NCBI GenBank assembly: GCA_016217595.1
Contig: JACRHS010000015.1
Coordinates: forward strand, 24,650-88,649
Origin: Opitutia bacterium
Lineage (GTDB): Bacteria; Verrucomicrobiota; Verrucomicrobiia; Opitutales; Opitutaceae
Direction: 5' to 3'
DNA: 64,000 nucleotides
The stretch's first letter is position 1; each line of letters opens with the position of its first letter. A model generated the notes under the pieces. That model had not been told where the DNA came from and made no database searches. It saw nothing but the letters and a program-made list of their open reading frames with translations. Of the stretch, positions 18,575 through 27,835 are shown piece by piece. Made by a program: the position numbers and the translations under genes.

Positions 18575-21052
18575 ATGACCGCCAGCCTGCATGGCGTACG
18601 CATAGCTTGCTTCTTTCCGTGGAAGTCGTTCGAGCCTTCCGGTGCTTGGAGCCGCTTCACTTGTTTGTGGCAATTTCTCCACAACGAAGGGGCCGAAATC
18701 ACCCTCCCCTTCATCGAGCGCGGCAATGATGCCAGCTTGCACGGCATCACTGTCCGCAATTTGGGCGACTACGCGACTTACCTCGATGCCGCCATTTTCA
18801 ATCCCATGGTGGAAGCGATGAAGGCCGCGCCGGATCTTCGCGATGCCACCGACCAGGAAATACTGTTTCTCCTGATGTTCGACCCGGCCACTCATCTGAA
18901 GAACCCCAAACTCGGTCCGTGGCTCGACGATATCATCCGGCAGCAGGATCTGGTCACGTGTGACTACCCCATGTACACCCCGCTGCTTTCCACCTACTGC
19001 AAAAAGTGGAACAAGCCGCTTGTGCTCAGCTGCCTTGATATCCTGCACGAGTTGCACGCCACCAGCCCCAAGCGCAAGCAGCGCCTGAAGCAGCTGGAAA
19101 TTCAAGCGATGGGAATGGCCGATGCCCGGGTCTATTGCAATGACCGTGAGCGCGCGGCCTTCGCCGCCCTGGGACTCGACGGCATCACCGTGCTCAACAC
19201 CGGCGATGCGCTGGCCGTCACCCCGGGCCAGGAGGACAAATGCCGCGAAGAGATCCGCTCCTTCCTCCAGCTGAAAACTCCGCAGTACTGCCTCTTTGTG
19301 GGCGGCCGGCACCTGCCGAACATCGAAGCCGCCGCGAGTGTGCGGCAGCTCGCCAAGACGATGCCCGAGCTGTCCTTTGTCGTCGCCGGCAACTGCGTGG
19401 CCAAAACGGTCGAAAATAATTTCCACGCCATCGGTGCAGTGACAGACAGATATCTCGACACGTTGCACCGCGGCGCACTGGCGGTACTCGTACCCCTCCT
19501 CAGCGGCACGGGCATCTCAGTGAAACTGTTTCACGCCTTTACCTACGGCAAACCGGTGGTCGCGACCCCCGTCGGTGCGCGCGGCTACGCTCTCACCCAT
19601 GGCAAAGAGCTGCTCATCGTCCCCACGCCACAGGAATTTCCCGCCGCCCTCCGGCGCCTGCGCGGCGAACCAGCCCTGCGCCAACAGCTCGGCGAAGCGG
19701 CGCGCGCCTTCGCCGTGGCGCTCGATTATCGCACCCACTTCCAACCCTACCGCGATATCGTTTTACAGCTCCTACATCGCTCACCATCCGCGGCCGCCAA
19801 GCGCCAGCGCGCCCTCGTCTTCATCGACAACAACCTCACCGACCGCATCGGCCACCACTTCAACTACGCCCTTTCGCTCAAAGCTGAATGCGCCGCGCAA
19901 GGTCACGCTTTCGTCGCCCTGATCAAACGCGGCGCGTTGCCCGATGTGGTGGAGGAACTCTCGGCGGTGGATGCCTTCTCGTTCGGGATTCATGAGGAAG
20001 CGCCCGACAACCCCTACCCGCCACAGTGGGGCACACTGCGCGCCAACTACGATTTCCTCCTCGCCAACGACCGGTTCTCCCGCGAGCTCGCCACCAGCCT
20101 CGCAGTGCAAGCCCGGCCCGGCGACCTCGTGTTCCTGCCCAACGCCACGCCGCGCCAGATCCTCGGCCTCGCCCTGTTGCTGCTGCGCAGTCCGCTCTAC
20201 CGCACAATGCATTACGTGCTGTTGCTGCGTTATTCGGTGTTCTACGCCATCGGTCCTGTCGCCGAGCGCAAACTCACCCTCGATAAAGGCATCGCCGAGA
20301 AATACGCCATCGCGCTCGGCAACCTGCCCTCCATCGATCCCGAAGGCCGAATCCGCCTCGCCACCGATAGCGAAGAACTCGCCAAAGAGTACGCCAACTT
20401 CACCAAGCTGCCCATCGAGGTGCTGCCCATCCCCCATACCCTGCACGCCGCGTCGCCGATGACGCCTGCGATCCCGCCCAAGAATCCGAAAAAATGCCGG
20501 CTCGTGTATCTCGGCGACGCCCGCGAGGAAAAAGGATTCGAGCTACTGCCGGCCGTGCTTCGTGCCAGCCGAGAAAATCCGGCGTTCGCCGCCACCGAAC
20601 TCGTGTTCCAGGCTTACATCAGCAGCCATTACCACCAGTCGATGAACCAGTACATCGACGAGCTCGCGCGGCATAAATTCTCTCACCTGCACCTGTTGCG
20701 CGGTTCGCTCAAAACCGACGACTACCATGCGCTGCTCACCAGTGCCGACATCGTGCTCATTCCCTACGACACGCACACGTATCGCGCCCGCACCTCCGGC
20801 TCCTTTGTCGAGGCAATCTGTGCCGACAAGCCTGTGATCGTGCCTCGCAACTCCTGGATGAGTGCGCAACTCGGCGAGTCCGGCGCCGGGGTAACGTTTG
20901 TTTCGGGCAACACCCAAGATTTCGTGCGCGCCGTGCAAACCGTCGTCGCCGACCTGCCCCGCTACGCCGCCGCCGCCGCGGCGCTGGGACAGAAATTCCG
21001 CGCTTACCACAACCCCGCCAATTTCCTCCAGCGGCTCATGCACGCCCCCTAA
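18575..21052 (+). CDS. Two-domain glycosyltransferase (tandem GT4-like)
   Basis: An 825-residue cytoplasmic protein made of two GT-B glycosyltransferase modules. Module 1 (about 1-400) has CLFVGGRHLPN, the family's donor-domain start, and GTGISVKLFHAFTYGKPVVAT, its nucleotide-sugar binding segment. Module 2 (about 410-825) opens with RALVFIDNNLTDRIGHHFNYAL, its donor half begins CRLVYLGDAREEKGFELLP, and it ends with SGSFVEAICADKPVIVP. No membrane segment is visible. Such tandem proteins usually build polysaccharide or glycan repeats by adding two sugars in turn; which sugars cannot be told. It is convergent with the PL8-type lyase gene, 18 bases away. Confidence 0.8.
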   Translation: MTASLHGVRIACFFPWKSFEPSGAWSRFTCLWQFLHNEGAEITLPFIERGNDASLHGITVRNLGDYATYLDAAIFNPMVEAMKAAPDLRDATDQEILFLLMFDPATHLKNPKLGPWLDDIIRQQDLVTCDYPMYTPLLSTYCKKWNKPLVLSCLDILHELHATSPKRKQRLKQLEIQAMGMADARVYCNDRERAAFAALGLDGITVLNTGDALAVTPGQEDKCREEIRSFLQLKTPQYCLFVGGRHLPNIEAAASVRQLAKTMPELSFVVAGNCVAKTVENNFHAIGAVTDRYLDTLHRGALAVLVPLLSGTGISVKLFHAFTYGKPVVATPVGARGYALTHGKELLIVPTPQEFPAALRRLRGEPALRQQLGEAARAFAVALDYRTHFQPYRDIVLQLLHRSPSAAAKRQRALVFIDNNLTDRIGHHFNYALSLKAECAAQGHAFVALIKRGALPDVVEELSAVDAFSFGIHEEAPDNPYPPQWGTLRANYDFLLANDRFSRELATSLAVQARPGDLVFLPNATPRQILGLALLLLRSPLYRTMHYVLLLRYSVFYAIGPVAERKLTLDKGIAEKYAIALGNLPSIDPEGRIRLATDSEELAKEYANFTKLPIEVLPIPHTLHAASPMTPAIPPKNPKKCRLVYLGDAREEKGFELLPAVLRASRENPAFAATELVFQAYISSHYHQSMNQYIDELARHKFSHLHLLRGSLKTDDYHALLTSADIVLIPYDTHTYRARTSGSFVEAICADKPVIVPRNSWMSAQLGESGAGVTFVSGNTQDFVRAVQTVVADLPRYAAAAAALGQKFRAYHNPANFLQRLMHAP

Positions 21053-21070
21053 ACGGTCAGCGCCATCGGG

Positions 21071-23149
21071 CTATAAAGATAACGGCGGCGAACTGCTGCC
21101 ATCTGCCGGACACGCCACCGTCACGGACCGGTCGCCGACGCGGAGCTGCACCCGGCTACCGCGCTGCGTCGGATCGCTCGCCCGCAACTCACCGCCGCGC
21201 CAGAGCACCAGACAGGGCGCATCGGCGGCCAGCCGCGGCGCTCCGGCTCGCGCCACCTCGCCCGCCGCGTAAAAAACCGCCATCAGCGTGCCGTCGGCAA
21301 ACTGCACCGCCTGCGCGGTCGAGTCGTTGCGCAACACATGCCACGGTGGCGCGGCAAACACCGCCGCGGTATCCGCCGTCGTGACACACGCACGCACCGC
21401 AAAACCCGTCGCCGCATTGGCCGGCGCCGGACCGTGTTCGAGGATCGGCAGGAACACCCGCTCCGTCACCGGCGCGTCCGACTGGCCGCGGTTGATCGCC
21501 GCCCACGAGCCGTTCGCAGCCGTCAACCGCACCGCCACCGGCGTCGCGGCGAGCGGGAAATACGCGAATCCCGCATGATGGAGCCAGCGCGTTGCCGCCG
21601 CCGCGTGTTCGCCTTCGGACAGCTCGCGGACGTCGCCGCGCGCGTCGGCCACGGTGACCGGACCACGCCAGCGGCATTGATCGAGCGCCGTGCGCACCGG
21701 TCCGAGTTTCCCGTTCGTTTGCAACCCGCCCATCAGGCAAACGATCGTGCCGTCGTGACACGCCCAGAATTTGCGCGCCGCGAGCGCAGTCCGGTCTTTT
21801 TCGCCGCAACGATAATCGAGCGCCATCGCTCCGCTCGTGCCGTCGCCCACCGCGCCGGTAAACGCCTGCCGCTGGATCACTCCGGCCCCGGCGGCCCACG
21901 TGACTCCGGGCAGCAAATCCCAATCCCATACCGGCGGTAGATCGGCGTACTCCGCGCCATCGCGCAGCAAATAGTGATCGCCGTAATGCAGTTTCCCGCC
22001 GCGCAGATTTTCACGGTTGATCGACTCGGTTAACGCCGTGCGCGTCGAAACGGTTTTCAGGAAGAAGCTGAAATCCTTCCGGTGGTAGGCGGCAAAGTCC
22101 GCGCGCGGAAACGCCCGGAAGCCCGTCAACGGTTCGCCTCCGCCCGCCTGCCGCGCGGCGAACGCATCGAATTCCGACGCGCGCTCCGGCAGCACGTCGC
22201 GCAAGAACCGCAATGCCGCGCACAGGTCGGCGCCGCGCAGCGCGCCCGGCCGGCTCACCATGCGATCGAGCGTGCCCGGCACGGTGGCGGTGCCCCGCAC
22301 CATCCATTGCGCGCCCTCCAGCAAACATTGGCTGAGGAGCCAGACTTTTTCCTCCGGCAAAGCCCATGGCGTGCCGCGCAACTGCCACGCGAGCCGCGCC
22401 GTCGCCTGAAAAAATACCGCGCCATAGTGATATAGCTGCAACCGCGGCCCATGTTGATAAAAGCTGAAGTCCGCCTGAATGCCCTCGCCGGTGGTCACGC
22501 GAATTTCACCGGCGATCACATCGCGCATCGCCGCCATCTGCGCGGTGTCGCCCTGGATCGCGGCGATGAACAGCCCGAGGTCCGCCGCCCAAATCGTATT
22601 GGCCCCCTGCCCGACCGGCTTCACCCGCGCCTGCCGCAGCACCGCGAGTACGCCGGCCCGGCGTTCGCCTGTGAGTCGCTCGCCCAACAGCACCACAATG
22701 TCACGCATCGCCCCTGGAATTCCGATCTCATTGAACCACCAATTGTGGCTCTGGTAGCGATGCCGGTTCCAGTGATCGAGCGCGCGATCGATGGCGGCCA
22801 TGAGTTGTGGCGGCACCGAGGTGTCCGGCATGCTCGCGAGCGCGAGACACATCGCCCGCACCCGGTCCAGGTGAAAGAAGACCTGCCACGCACTGGGATC
22901 CTGTTGCGCGTAGTCGATGTCCGGCCAGCGGTCGTCGATGCCGAGCGTATCCGTCCAGATTTTCACCTGCGCGGCCGACGGCATCTTTACGGGGGCGGGC
23001 TGCAACACCTCGGACAACAGCACCTCGCGCTGCCGCTCAAGCAATACACCTGGCCCGAGTTCTGCTCCGCGCATTATCGCCACCCATAGCAACGCCATCA
23101 CTGACACCACGACCGCGGAAAAGAGTTTTGATCTAAGCGAGAAGCACAT
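21071..23149 (-). CDS. Polysaccharide lyase family 8-type protein (hyaluronate/chondroitin/xanthan lyase fold)
   Basis: A secreted enzyme that would cleave uronate-containing polysaccharides by beta-elimination. After a signal peptide (about residues 5-28: RSKLFSAVVVSVMALLWVA) comes the helical alpha/alpha-toroid domain with the PL8 landmarks: the Asn-aromatic patch HNWWFNEIGIPGAMR and the catalytic His/Tyr segment FSFYQHGPRLQLYHYG. The beta-sandwich half follows from about 330 and reaches residue 692. The frame is open to 23302, but the ATG at 23149 puts the signal peptide at the N-terminus. The substrate (hyaluronan, chondroitin, xanthan or other) cannot be assigned. No sulfatase or transporter lies directly next to it. 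It is divergent from the ABC exporter genes. Confidence 0.8.
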   Translation of the reverse strand: MCFSLRSKLFSAVVVSVMALLWVAIMRGAELGPGVLLERQREVLLSEVLQPAPVKMPSAAQVKIWTDTLGIDDRWPDIDYAQQDPSAWQVFFHLDRVRAMCLALASMPDTSVPPQLMAAIDRALDHWNRHRYQSHNWWFNEIGIPGAMRDIVVLLGERLTGERRAGVLAVLRQARVKPVGQGANTIWAADLGLFIAAIQGDTAQMAAMRDVIAGEIRVTTGEGIQADFSFYQHGPRLQLYHYGAVFFQATARLAWQLRGTPWALPEEKVWLLSQCLLEGAQWMVRGTATVPGTLDRMVSRPGALRGADLCAALRFLRDVLPERASEFDAFAARQAGGGEPLTGFRAFPRADFAAYHRKDFSFFLKTVSTRTALTESINRENLRGGKLHYGDHYLLRDGAEYADLPPVWDWDLLPGVTWAAGAGVIQRQAFTGAVGDGTSGAMALDYRCGEKDRTALAARKFWACHDGTIVCLMGGLQTNGKLGPVRTALDQCRWRGPVTVADARGDVRELSEGEHAAAATRWLHHAGFAYFPLAATPVAVRLTAANGSWAAINRGQSDAPVTERVFLPILEHGPAPANAATGFAVRACVTTADTAAVFAAPPWHVLRNDSTAQAVQFADGTLMAVFYAAGEVARAGAPRLAADAPCLVLWRGGELRASDPTQRGSRVQLRVGDRSVTVACPADGSSSPPLSL

Positions 23150-23276
23150 GAGCGTAATAGCGTTGCCGCCACGTTGGGCATTCTCCCGCCGAGGCCAAGC
23201 CGCATCCGGCTGCGATCGACTGTAACCTTTCCACCCTGCCGCAGTTCTCCTAGAAATCGCCCGCCTTCCCGACGCC

Positions 23277-24194
23277 ATGCTCACCCTCACCTCTGTCACC
23301 AAGCGCTACGGCGACACCGTCGCGCTCGATAACGTCTCGCTCCGGATCGCGCCGGGAGAGTTTTTCGGACTGCTCGGGCCGAATGGCGCGGGCAAAACCA
23401 CGCTGATGTCGCTCGTCGCCGGCTTGCGCCCCGCAGATGCCGGCGACATCGCGCTCGCCGGTCAGTCCCTCGCGGCCTCCGCCGCCACTGGGCGCGGTCA
23501 ACTGGGCCTGGTCCCGCAAACCATCGCGCTCTATCTGGATCTCACCGCCGAGGAAAATCTCCGGCTGTTCGGCGGCTTGCAGGGTTTGCGTGGCGACGAG
23601 CTGAGCGCGCGGGTCGAGGAGGCATTCACCGCCGCCCAACTCGCCGACCGCCGCCACGCGCGCGTGAAGACGTTTTCCGGCGGCATGCAGCGCCGGCTCA
23701 ACCTCGTCGCCGCCACGCTCCATCACCCCAAACTGCTGCTTTGCGACGAGCCCACCGTCGGCGTCGACCCGCAATCGCGCAACGCCATCTTCGAGTACCT
23801 CCAGCGTCTCAACCGCGAGGGCACCACCGTCATCTACTCGACGCACTACATGGAGGAGGCCGAGCGGCTCTGCTCGCGCATCGGCATCATCGACCACGGC
23901 AAAATCCTCGCGCTGGGCTCGCTCGACGAGCTGCTCACGCGACTGCCGTTCGAGGACGAGATCGCGTTTCCCGCCACGGCCGCCACGGAGCCGTTGCGCG
24001 CCCCGCTCGCAGCGCAGGGCGAACTCCTCGCCACCAACGGCACCCTGCGTTTCCGCCCGCGCGCCGGCTATCCGCTCTCGGCCTTCTTCGCTCTGACTGA
24101 GTCGCTCGGTCTTTCGCCGCGCCTCTTCGCCAGCCAGCGCCCCACGTTGGAAAATCTCTTCCTCCACCTCACCGGCCGCAACCTCCGCGAGTAG
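23277..24194 (+). CDS. ABC transporter ATP-binding protein
   Basis: A 305-residue ATPase of the ABC-2 export type. Walker A is GPNGAGKTT (39-47), the signature FSGGMQRR, Walker B LLLCDEPTVGVDP and the switch His in YSTHYMEEAE. The ~80-residue tail beyond the ATPase core is typical of drug or polysaccharide exporters of the CcmA/DrrA kind. The permease begins 53 bases downstream, so the two form one transporter. The substrate is unknown. Confidence 0.9.
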   Translation: MLTLTSVTKRYGDTVALDNVSLRIAPGEFFGLLGPNGAGKTTLMSLVAGLRPADAGDIALAGQSLAASAATGRGQLGLVPQTIALYLDLTAEENLRLFGGLQGLRGDELSARVEEAFTAAQLADRRHARVKTFSGGMQRRLNLVAATLHHPKLLLCDEPTVGVDPQSRNAIFEYLQRLNREGTTVIYSTHYMEEAERLCSRIGIIDHGKILALGSLDELLTRLPFEDEIAFPATAATEPLRAPLAAQGELLATNGTLRFRPRAGYPLSAFFALTESLGLSPRLFASQRPTLENLFLHLTGRNLRE

Positions 24195-24247
24195 CACCAC
24201 CGGCCCGGGCCCGCCGCGCCACCAGTTCCACGTCCTCTTTTTTCTTC

Positions 24248-25657
24248 ATGCGCCTCGTTCTTCTCCTGCTCCGCAAAAGTCTGCTCGGCTTCTGGCGCGC
24301 CAAGGCGGCCGTCGCCATCACCTTCCTGGTGCCGATCGTCCTGATTTACCTCTTCGGCCATGTCTTCGGCCTCTACCGAAAGGACACCGGTCCCACCGGC
24401 ATTCCCATCGCCGTGGTCAACGCCAGCCCAGATCCGGCCGCCACCCAGTTGATCGACGCACTCAAAGCCGAAAAGGCCTTCCGCATCCGCACCGTGACCA
24501 AACTCGCTGACGGCACCACCCGCCCGCTCACCGAGGCCGACGCCCGCGCCGGTTTGAAAAACAACGACTACCGCTTCGCCGTCATCCTGCCCGCCGATTT
24601 TCTCTCCGCCGAACGCTTTGGTTTGCGGGTGAAATTTCTCTCCAATCCGCGCAACGAGATCGAGGCGCAGACGGTCAACGGCATCCTGCAAAAAACGATT
24701 TTCTCCAACGTCCCCCAACTGCTCGGCCAGTCGCTCCGACAAAGCGCCCGCCATCTGATCGGTGAGGAAAACCTCACCAAGTTCAACCGCGCGCTCGCCA
24801 ACGCTTACGCCGATTATTTCAACTTCGACCGCGAGGAGACGTTCCGCCGGCTCGACTCCGCCGACTTCGGCTTCGGCGATCTCAAGCATCTCCCCAGTGC
24901 CAAGCCACCGCCGGCCGACCCCAATCTCCGACGCCTCGACACCGCGCCGGCCACCACCACAACCACCGCCGCAGCGGAGAAAAATACCAACGACGTGTTT
25001 TCCAAGATCGTGAAGATCGACAACGAACAGGTCGCCGGCAAGCAGGTCGCCAACCCGATGGCGGCGCGCATGGTGGGCGGTTACGCGATCATGTTTCTGC
25101 TCATGGCGGTGAGCGGCTCGGCCTCCACCCTCTTTGAGGAAAAGAGCACCGGCATCTTCCACCGCCTGTTGTCGTCGCCGGTGCGGCCGGGGCACATCCT
25201 GTGGGCGCGATTCCTTTTCGGTATCCTCCTCGGATTAGTGCAAACCTCGGTGCTCTTTCTCGCCGGTCATCTGTTCTTCGGACTGGAGATCTTCCGCCAT
25301 GCCGTCGCACTGCTGGCGGTCAGTCTGAGCGCGGCGGCGGCGTGTTCGTCGTTCGGCATGTTGATCGCTGCCATCGCGCCGAGCGCCGCGGCGGCCAACG
25401 GGCTCTCAACCCTGGTGGTGATTTCCATGAGCGCCATCGGCGGCGCATGGTTTCCGGTCAGCTTCATGCCGGAGTACATCCAAAGCATCAGCCGCTGCAC
25501 GATCGTGTACTGGGCAGTGGAAGGCTTCACCGATGTGCTCTGGGCGGGCCAGTCTCTCTTCGAGGTGATGCCGCGAATCGGGATGTTGCTGGCCATCACC
25601 GCCGGCGTGATGGCCGTGGCGCTCTGGCGCTTCCGCAAGGGCAAACTCTTCGACTGA
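24248..25657 (+). CDS. ABC-2 type permease
   Basis: Membrane partner of the ATPase directly upstream. The 469-residue protein has one N-terminal membrane segment (about 20-40), a large exterior domain of about 200 residues, and five or six membrane segments in the C-terminal half. This is the YhgE/ABC2_membrane_3 architecture. [23 protein letters not shown] is the cytoplasmic coupling segment usual for this family. A Thr/Ala-rich stretch at about 228-250 is probably a linker in the exterior domain. An exported lipid, antibiotic or polymer is likely, but not identifiable. Confidence 0.87.
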   Translation: MRLVLLLLRKSLLGFWRAKAAVAITFLVPIVLIYLFGHVFGLYRKDTGPTGIPIAVVNASPDPAATQLIDALKAEKAFRIRTVTKLADGTTRPLTEADARAGLKNNDYRFAVILPADFLSAERFGLRVKFLSNPRNEIEAQTVNGILQKTIFSNVPQLLGQSLRQSARHLIGEENLTKFNRALANAYADYFNFDREETFRRLDSADFGFGDLKHLPSAKPPPADPNLRRLDTAPATTTTTAAAEKNTNDVFSKIVKIDNEQVAGKQVANPMAARMVGGYAIMFLLMAVSGSASTLFEEKSTGIFHRLLSSPVRPGHILWARFLFGILLGLVQTSVLFLAGHLFFGLEIFRHAVALLAVSLSAAAACSSFGMLIAAIAPSAAAANGLSTLVVISMSAIGGAWFPVSFMPEYIQSISRCTIVYWAVEGFTDVLWAGQSLFEVMPRIGMLLAITAGVMAVALWRFRKGKLFD

Positions 25658-25671
25658 GCCCGCGCGAATTT

Positions 25672-25698
25672 TCTTTCGTGTCTTTCGTTTCTTTCGTG
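25672..25698. repeat. Three tandem 9-bp units TCTTTCGTG
   Basis: Three abutting copies of TCTTTCGT[G/T] fill the middle of the 55-base gap between the permease and proA. The stretch is T-rich, unlike its GC-rich surroundings. Similar CACGAAAGA-type intergenic repeats occur in Verrucomicrobia and other environmental bacteria (from memory, not searched). Confidence 0.6.
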
Positions 25699-25712
25699 GT
25701 TTCTTCGGTGCC

Positions 25713-26990
25713 ATGTCTGCCGATCTCGCTGCACTCGTCACTGCCATCGCCCAACGCGCCCGCGCCGCGTCGCTCGTGCTTGCCACCACGCCGACCGCCG
25801 CCAAAAACGCCGCGCTGCTCCGGCTCGCCGAGCTGCTCCCGACCGCGACCGACGCCATTTTCGCTGCCAATCAGCGCGACCTCGCCGCCGCCCAGGAAAA
25901 CGGCCTCACCGCCGCGCAGATCGACCGGTTGACCCTCAATCCCGCCCGCCTCGCGCAACTCGCCGAGAGCGTCCGCCAGGTTGCCGAGCTGCCCGATCCC
26001 GTCGGCGAGGAGCTCGACCGCACCACGCGGCCCAACGGCCTCGCCATCCGCCGCCTGCGCGTGCCCATCGGCGTCATCGGCATCGTCTATGAGGCGCGCC
26101 CCAACGTCACCATCGACTGCGCCATCCTCTGCCTGAAGAGCGGCAACGCCTCCATCCTCCGCGGCGGCAAAGAAATTTTTCACACCAACACCGCGCTCGC
26201 CGCGCTCATCCAGCAGGCGCTCGCCCACGCCGGCCTGCCCGCCGACGCCGTCCAGCTCATCCCCACCACCGACCGCGCCGCGCTCAACACGCTGCTCAAG
26301 CTCGACCAGTACATCCATTGCTTCATCCCGCGCGGCGGCGAGAGCCTCATCCGGTTCGTGACGGCCAACAGCACCATCCCCGTCATCAAACACTACAAGG
26401 GCGTGTGCTGCGTGTACGTTGACCGCGCCGCTGATCTCGCGATGGCGGAAAAAATCATCGTCAACGCCAAGACCCAGCGGCCCGGCGTGTGCAACGCCGC
26501 CGAGCAGCTCCTCGTGCACCGCGACGTCGCGGAACAATTTCTGCCCGCCGCCGCCCGCGCGTTGATCGCCGCGAAAAACGTGCAGCTCCGCTGCGACCCC
26601 GCCAGCGCCGCCATTCTCGCGCGCGCCGGCCTGCCGCACACCGCCGCCACGCCGGAGGATTTCTCCGCCGAGTTTCTCGATTACATCCTCGCCGTGCGCG
26701 TCGTCGACGGGCTGGAGACCGCCATCGCCACCATCAACCGCGACAGCTCCGCGCACAGCGACGCCATCATCACCACCGACGAAAAGGCCGCGCAGCGATT
26801 CCTCGCCGCGGTGGACAGCTCGGCGGTGTTTTGGAACGCGAGCACCCGCTTCAACGACGGCTTCGAATTTGGCCTCGGCGCCGAGATCGGCATCAGCACC
26901 GACCGGTTGCATGCCCGCGGACCGATGGGTCTGCGCGAATTGTGCAGCTACAAGTGGCTGGTGGTCGGCGACGGACAGGTGCGTGGCTGA
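25713..26990 (+). CDS. proA: Gamma-glutamyl phosphate reductase
   Basis: NADPH-dependent enzyme making glutamate-5-semialdehyde in proline synthesis. The 425-residue length matches the family. The catalytic cysteine is Cys260 in [14 protein letters not shown]; the coenzyme-binding segment includes [16 protein letters not shown] (118-133). The C-terminal segment with [21 protein letters not shown] is typical of ProA. No proB is nearby, and the upstream ABC transporter is unrelated. The gap to the upstream permease holds the 9-bp repeat noted at 25672. Confidence 0.96.
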   Translation: MSADLAALVTAIAQRARAASLVLATTPTAAKNAALLRLAELLPTATDAIFAANQRDLAAAQENGLTAAQIDRLTLNPARLAQLAESVRQVAELPDPVGEELDRTTRPNGLAIRRLRVPIGVIGIVYEARPNVTIDCAILCLKSGNASILRGGKEIFHTNTALAALIQQALAHAGLPADAVQLIPTTDRAALNTLLKLDQYIHCFIPRGGESLIRFVTANSTIPVIKHYKGVCCVYVDRAADLAMAEKIIVNAKTQRPGVCNAAEQLLVHRDVAEQFLPAAARALIAAKNVQLRCDPASAAILARAGLPHTAATPEDFSAEFLDYILAVRVVDGLETAIATINRDSSAHSDAIITTDEKAAQRFLAAVDSSAVFWNASTRFNDGFEFGLGAEIGISTDRLHARGPMGLRELCSYKWLVVGDGQVRG

Positions 26991-27056
26991 CACGGCGCTT
27001 GAGATTTTCGGCTCCTCGCCTGAACTTTTCGGCGCTTTCCGCGTCTTAAGAACCCA

Positions 27057-27722
27057 ATGAAACGTCCGCACCTCACGCTTCTCGCGACCGCGCTGCTCGC
27101 CCTCGGCGTCACGGGCGCTTACGCGCAGGCACCCGCCGCCACTCCCAAGCCGCCGCTCCCGGCGGTGAAGGAGACGCCGGTCGAGGTGAGCGGGCCGACC
27201 AAGCGCGTGTCGTCCACGTTGTCCTCGGCGATCGCAGCCGGGTTGCCCCGTTACGCCCCGCCGCCGAAGGAGCCGCCCAAGCCGATTGCCACCTCCACCT
27301 CAGAGACCGAAGAGGAGGAAGCGATCCCGGAGGACAAACCCCTGGGCCCGGATCAACCGAAGAACAAAATCATCCGCCTGCCGCGCTACATCGTCGAAGG
27401 CGACCGTCCGCCGATCTTCCGCGAACGCGATATCTACACGAAGCAGGCGCTGGCGAAAGTGGCGGTGAAACGCTATCTCAGCAAACTAGATACCAGCGTG
27501 CTCAACCGTTACTCGATCCCGTTCGTCGGCCAGTCGGCCAGTGAGCGCGCGATGGCGATGTACGCCGAGGACGAGCGTCTGCAAAACATGTCCGATCTGC
27601 GCGGCGCCGCGAGCGATGCCGCCAAGGCCGGCGACCGCGCCGGCGCGGAGTACATCATGCGCGAGACGAATTCCACCTACCAGCGTTCCGGCGGGATGGA
27701 TTGGAATAACTGGAGCAAGTAG
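27057..27722 (+). CDS. Secreted hypothetical protein
   Basis: A 221-residue protein with a clear signal peptide (MKRPHLTLLATALLALGVTGAYA, cleavage near residue 24). The mature part starts with a proline/alanine-rich stretch, then an acidic Glu-rich patch (about 80-95), and a more ordered, charged second half with IIRLPRYIVEGDRPPIFRER. No known domain is recognised. Segments of the form 'IRLPRYIVEG' occur in secreted hypothetical proteins of this bacterial group, suggesting a lineage-specific envelope protein; that is a recollection, not a search result. It lies 66 bases after proA and 113 bases before the tricorn-like protease gene, same direction. Confidence 0.65.
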   Translation: MKRPHLTLLATALLALGVTGAYAQAPAATPKPPLPAVKETPVEVSGPTKRVSSTLSSAIAAGLPRYAPPPKEPPKPIATSTSETEEEEAIPEDKPLGPDQPKNKIIRLPRYIVEGDRPPIFRERDIYTKQALAKVAVKRYLSKLDTSVLNRYSIPFVGQSASERAMAMYAEDERLQNMSDLRGAASDAAKAGDRAGAEYIMRETNSTYQRSGGMDWNNWSK

Positions 27723-27835
27723 TTTCCGGCCGCAGAGCGCCGCTGGTTGTGATTGAAGCCACGAGGCCGTGGCGCGGAAAGTTTTCTTGCAACTTTCTCC
27801 GCATGAGCGGGTGCTGACAGCACACAAAGGAAGCC

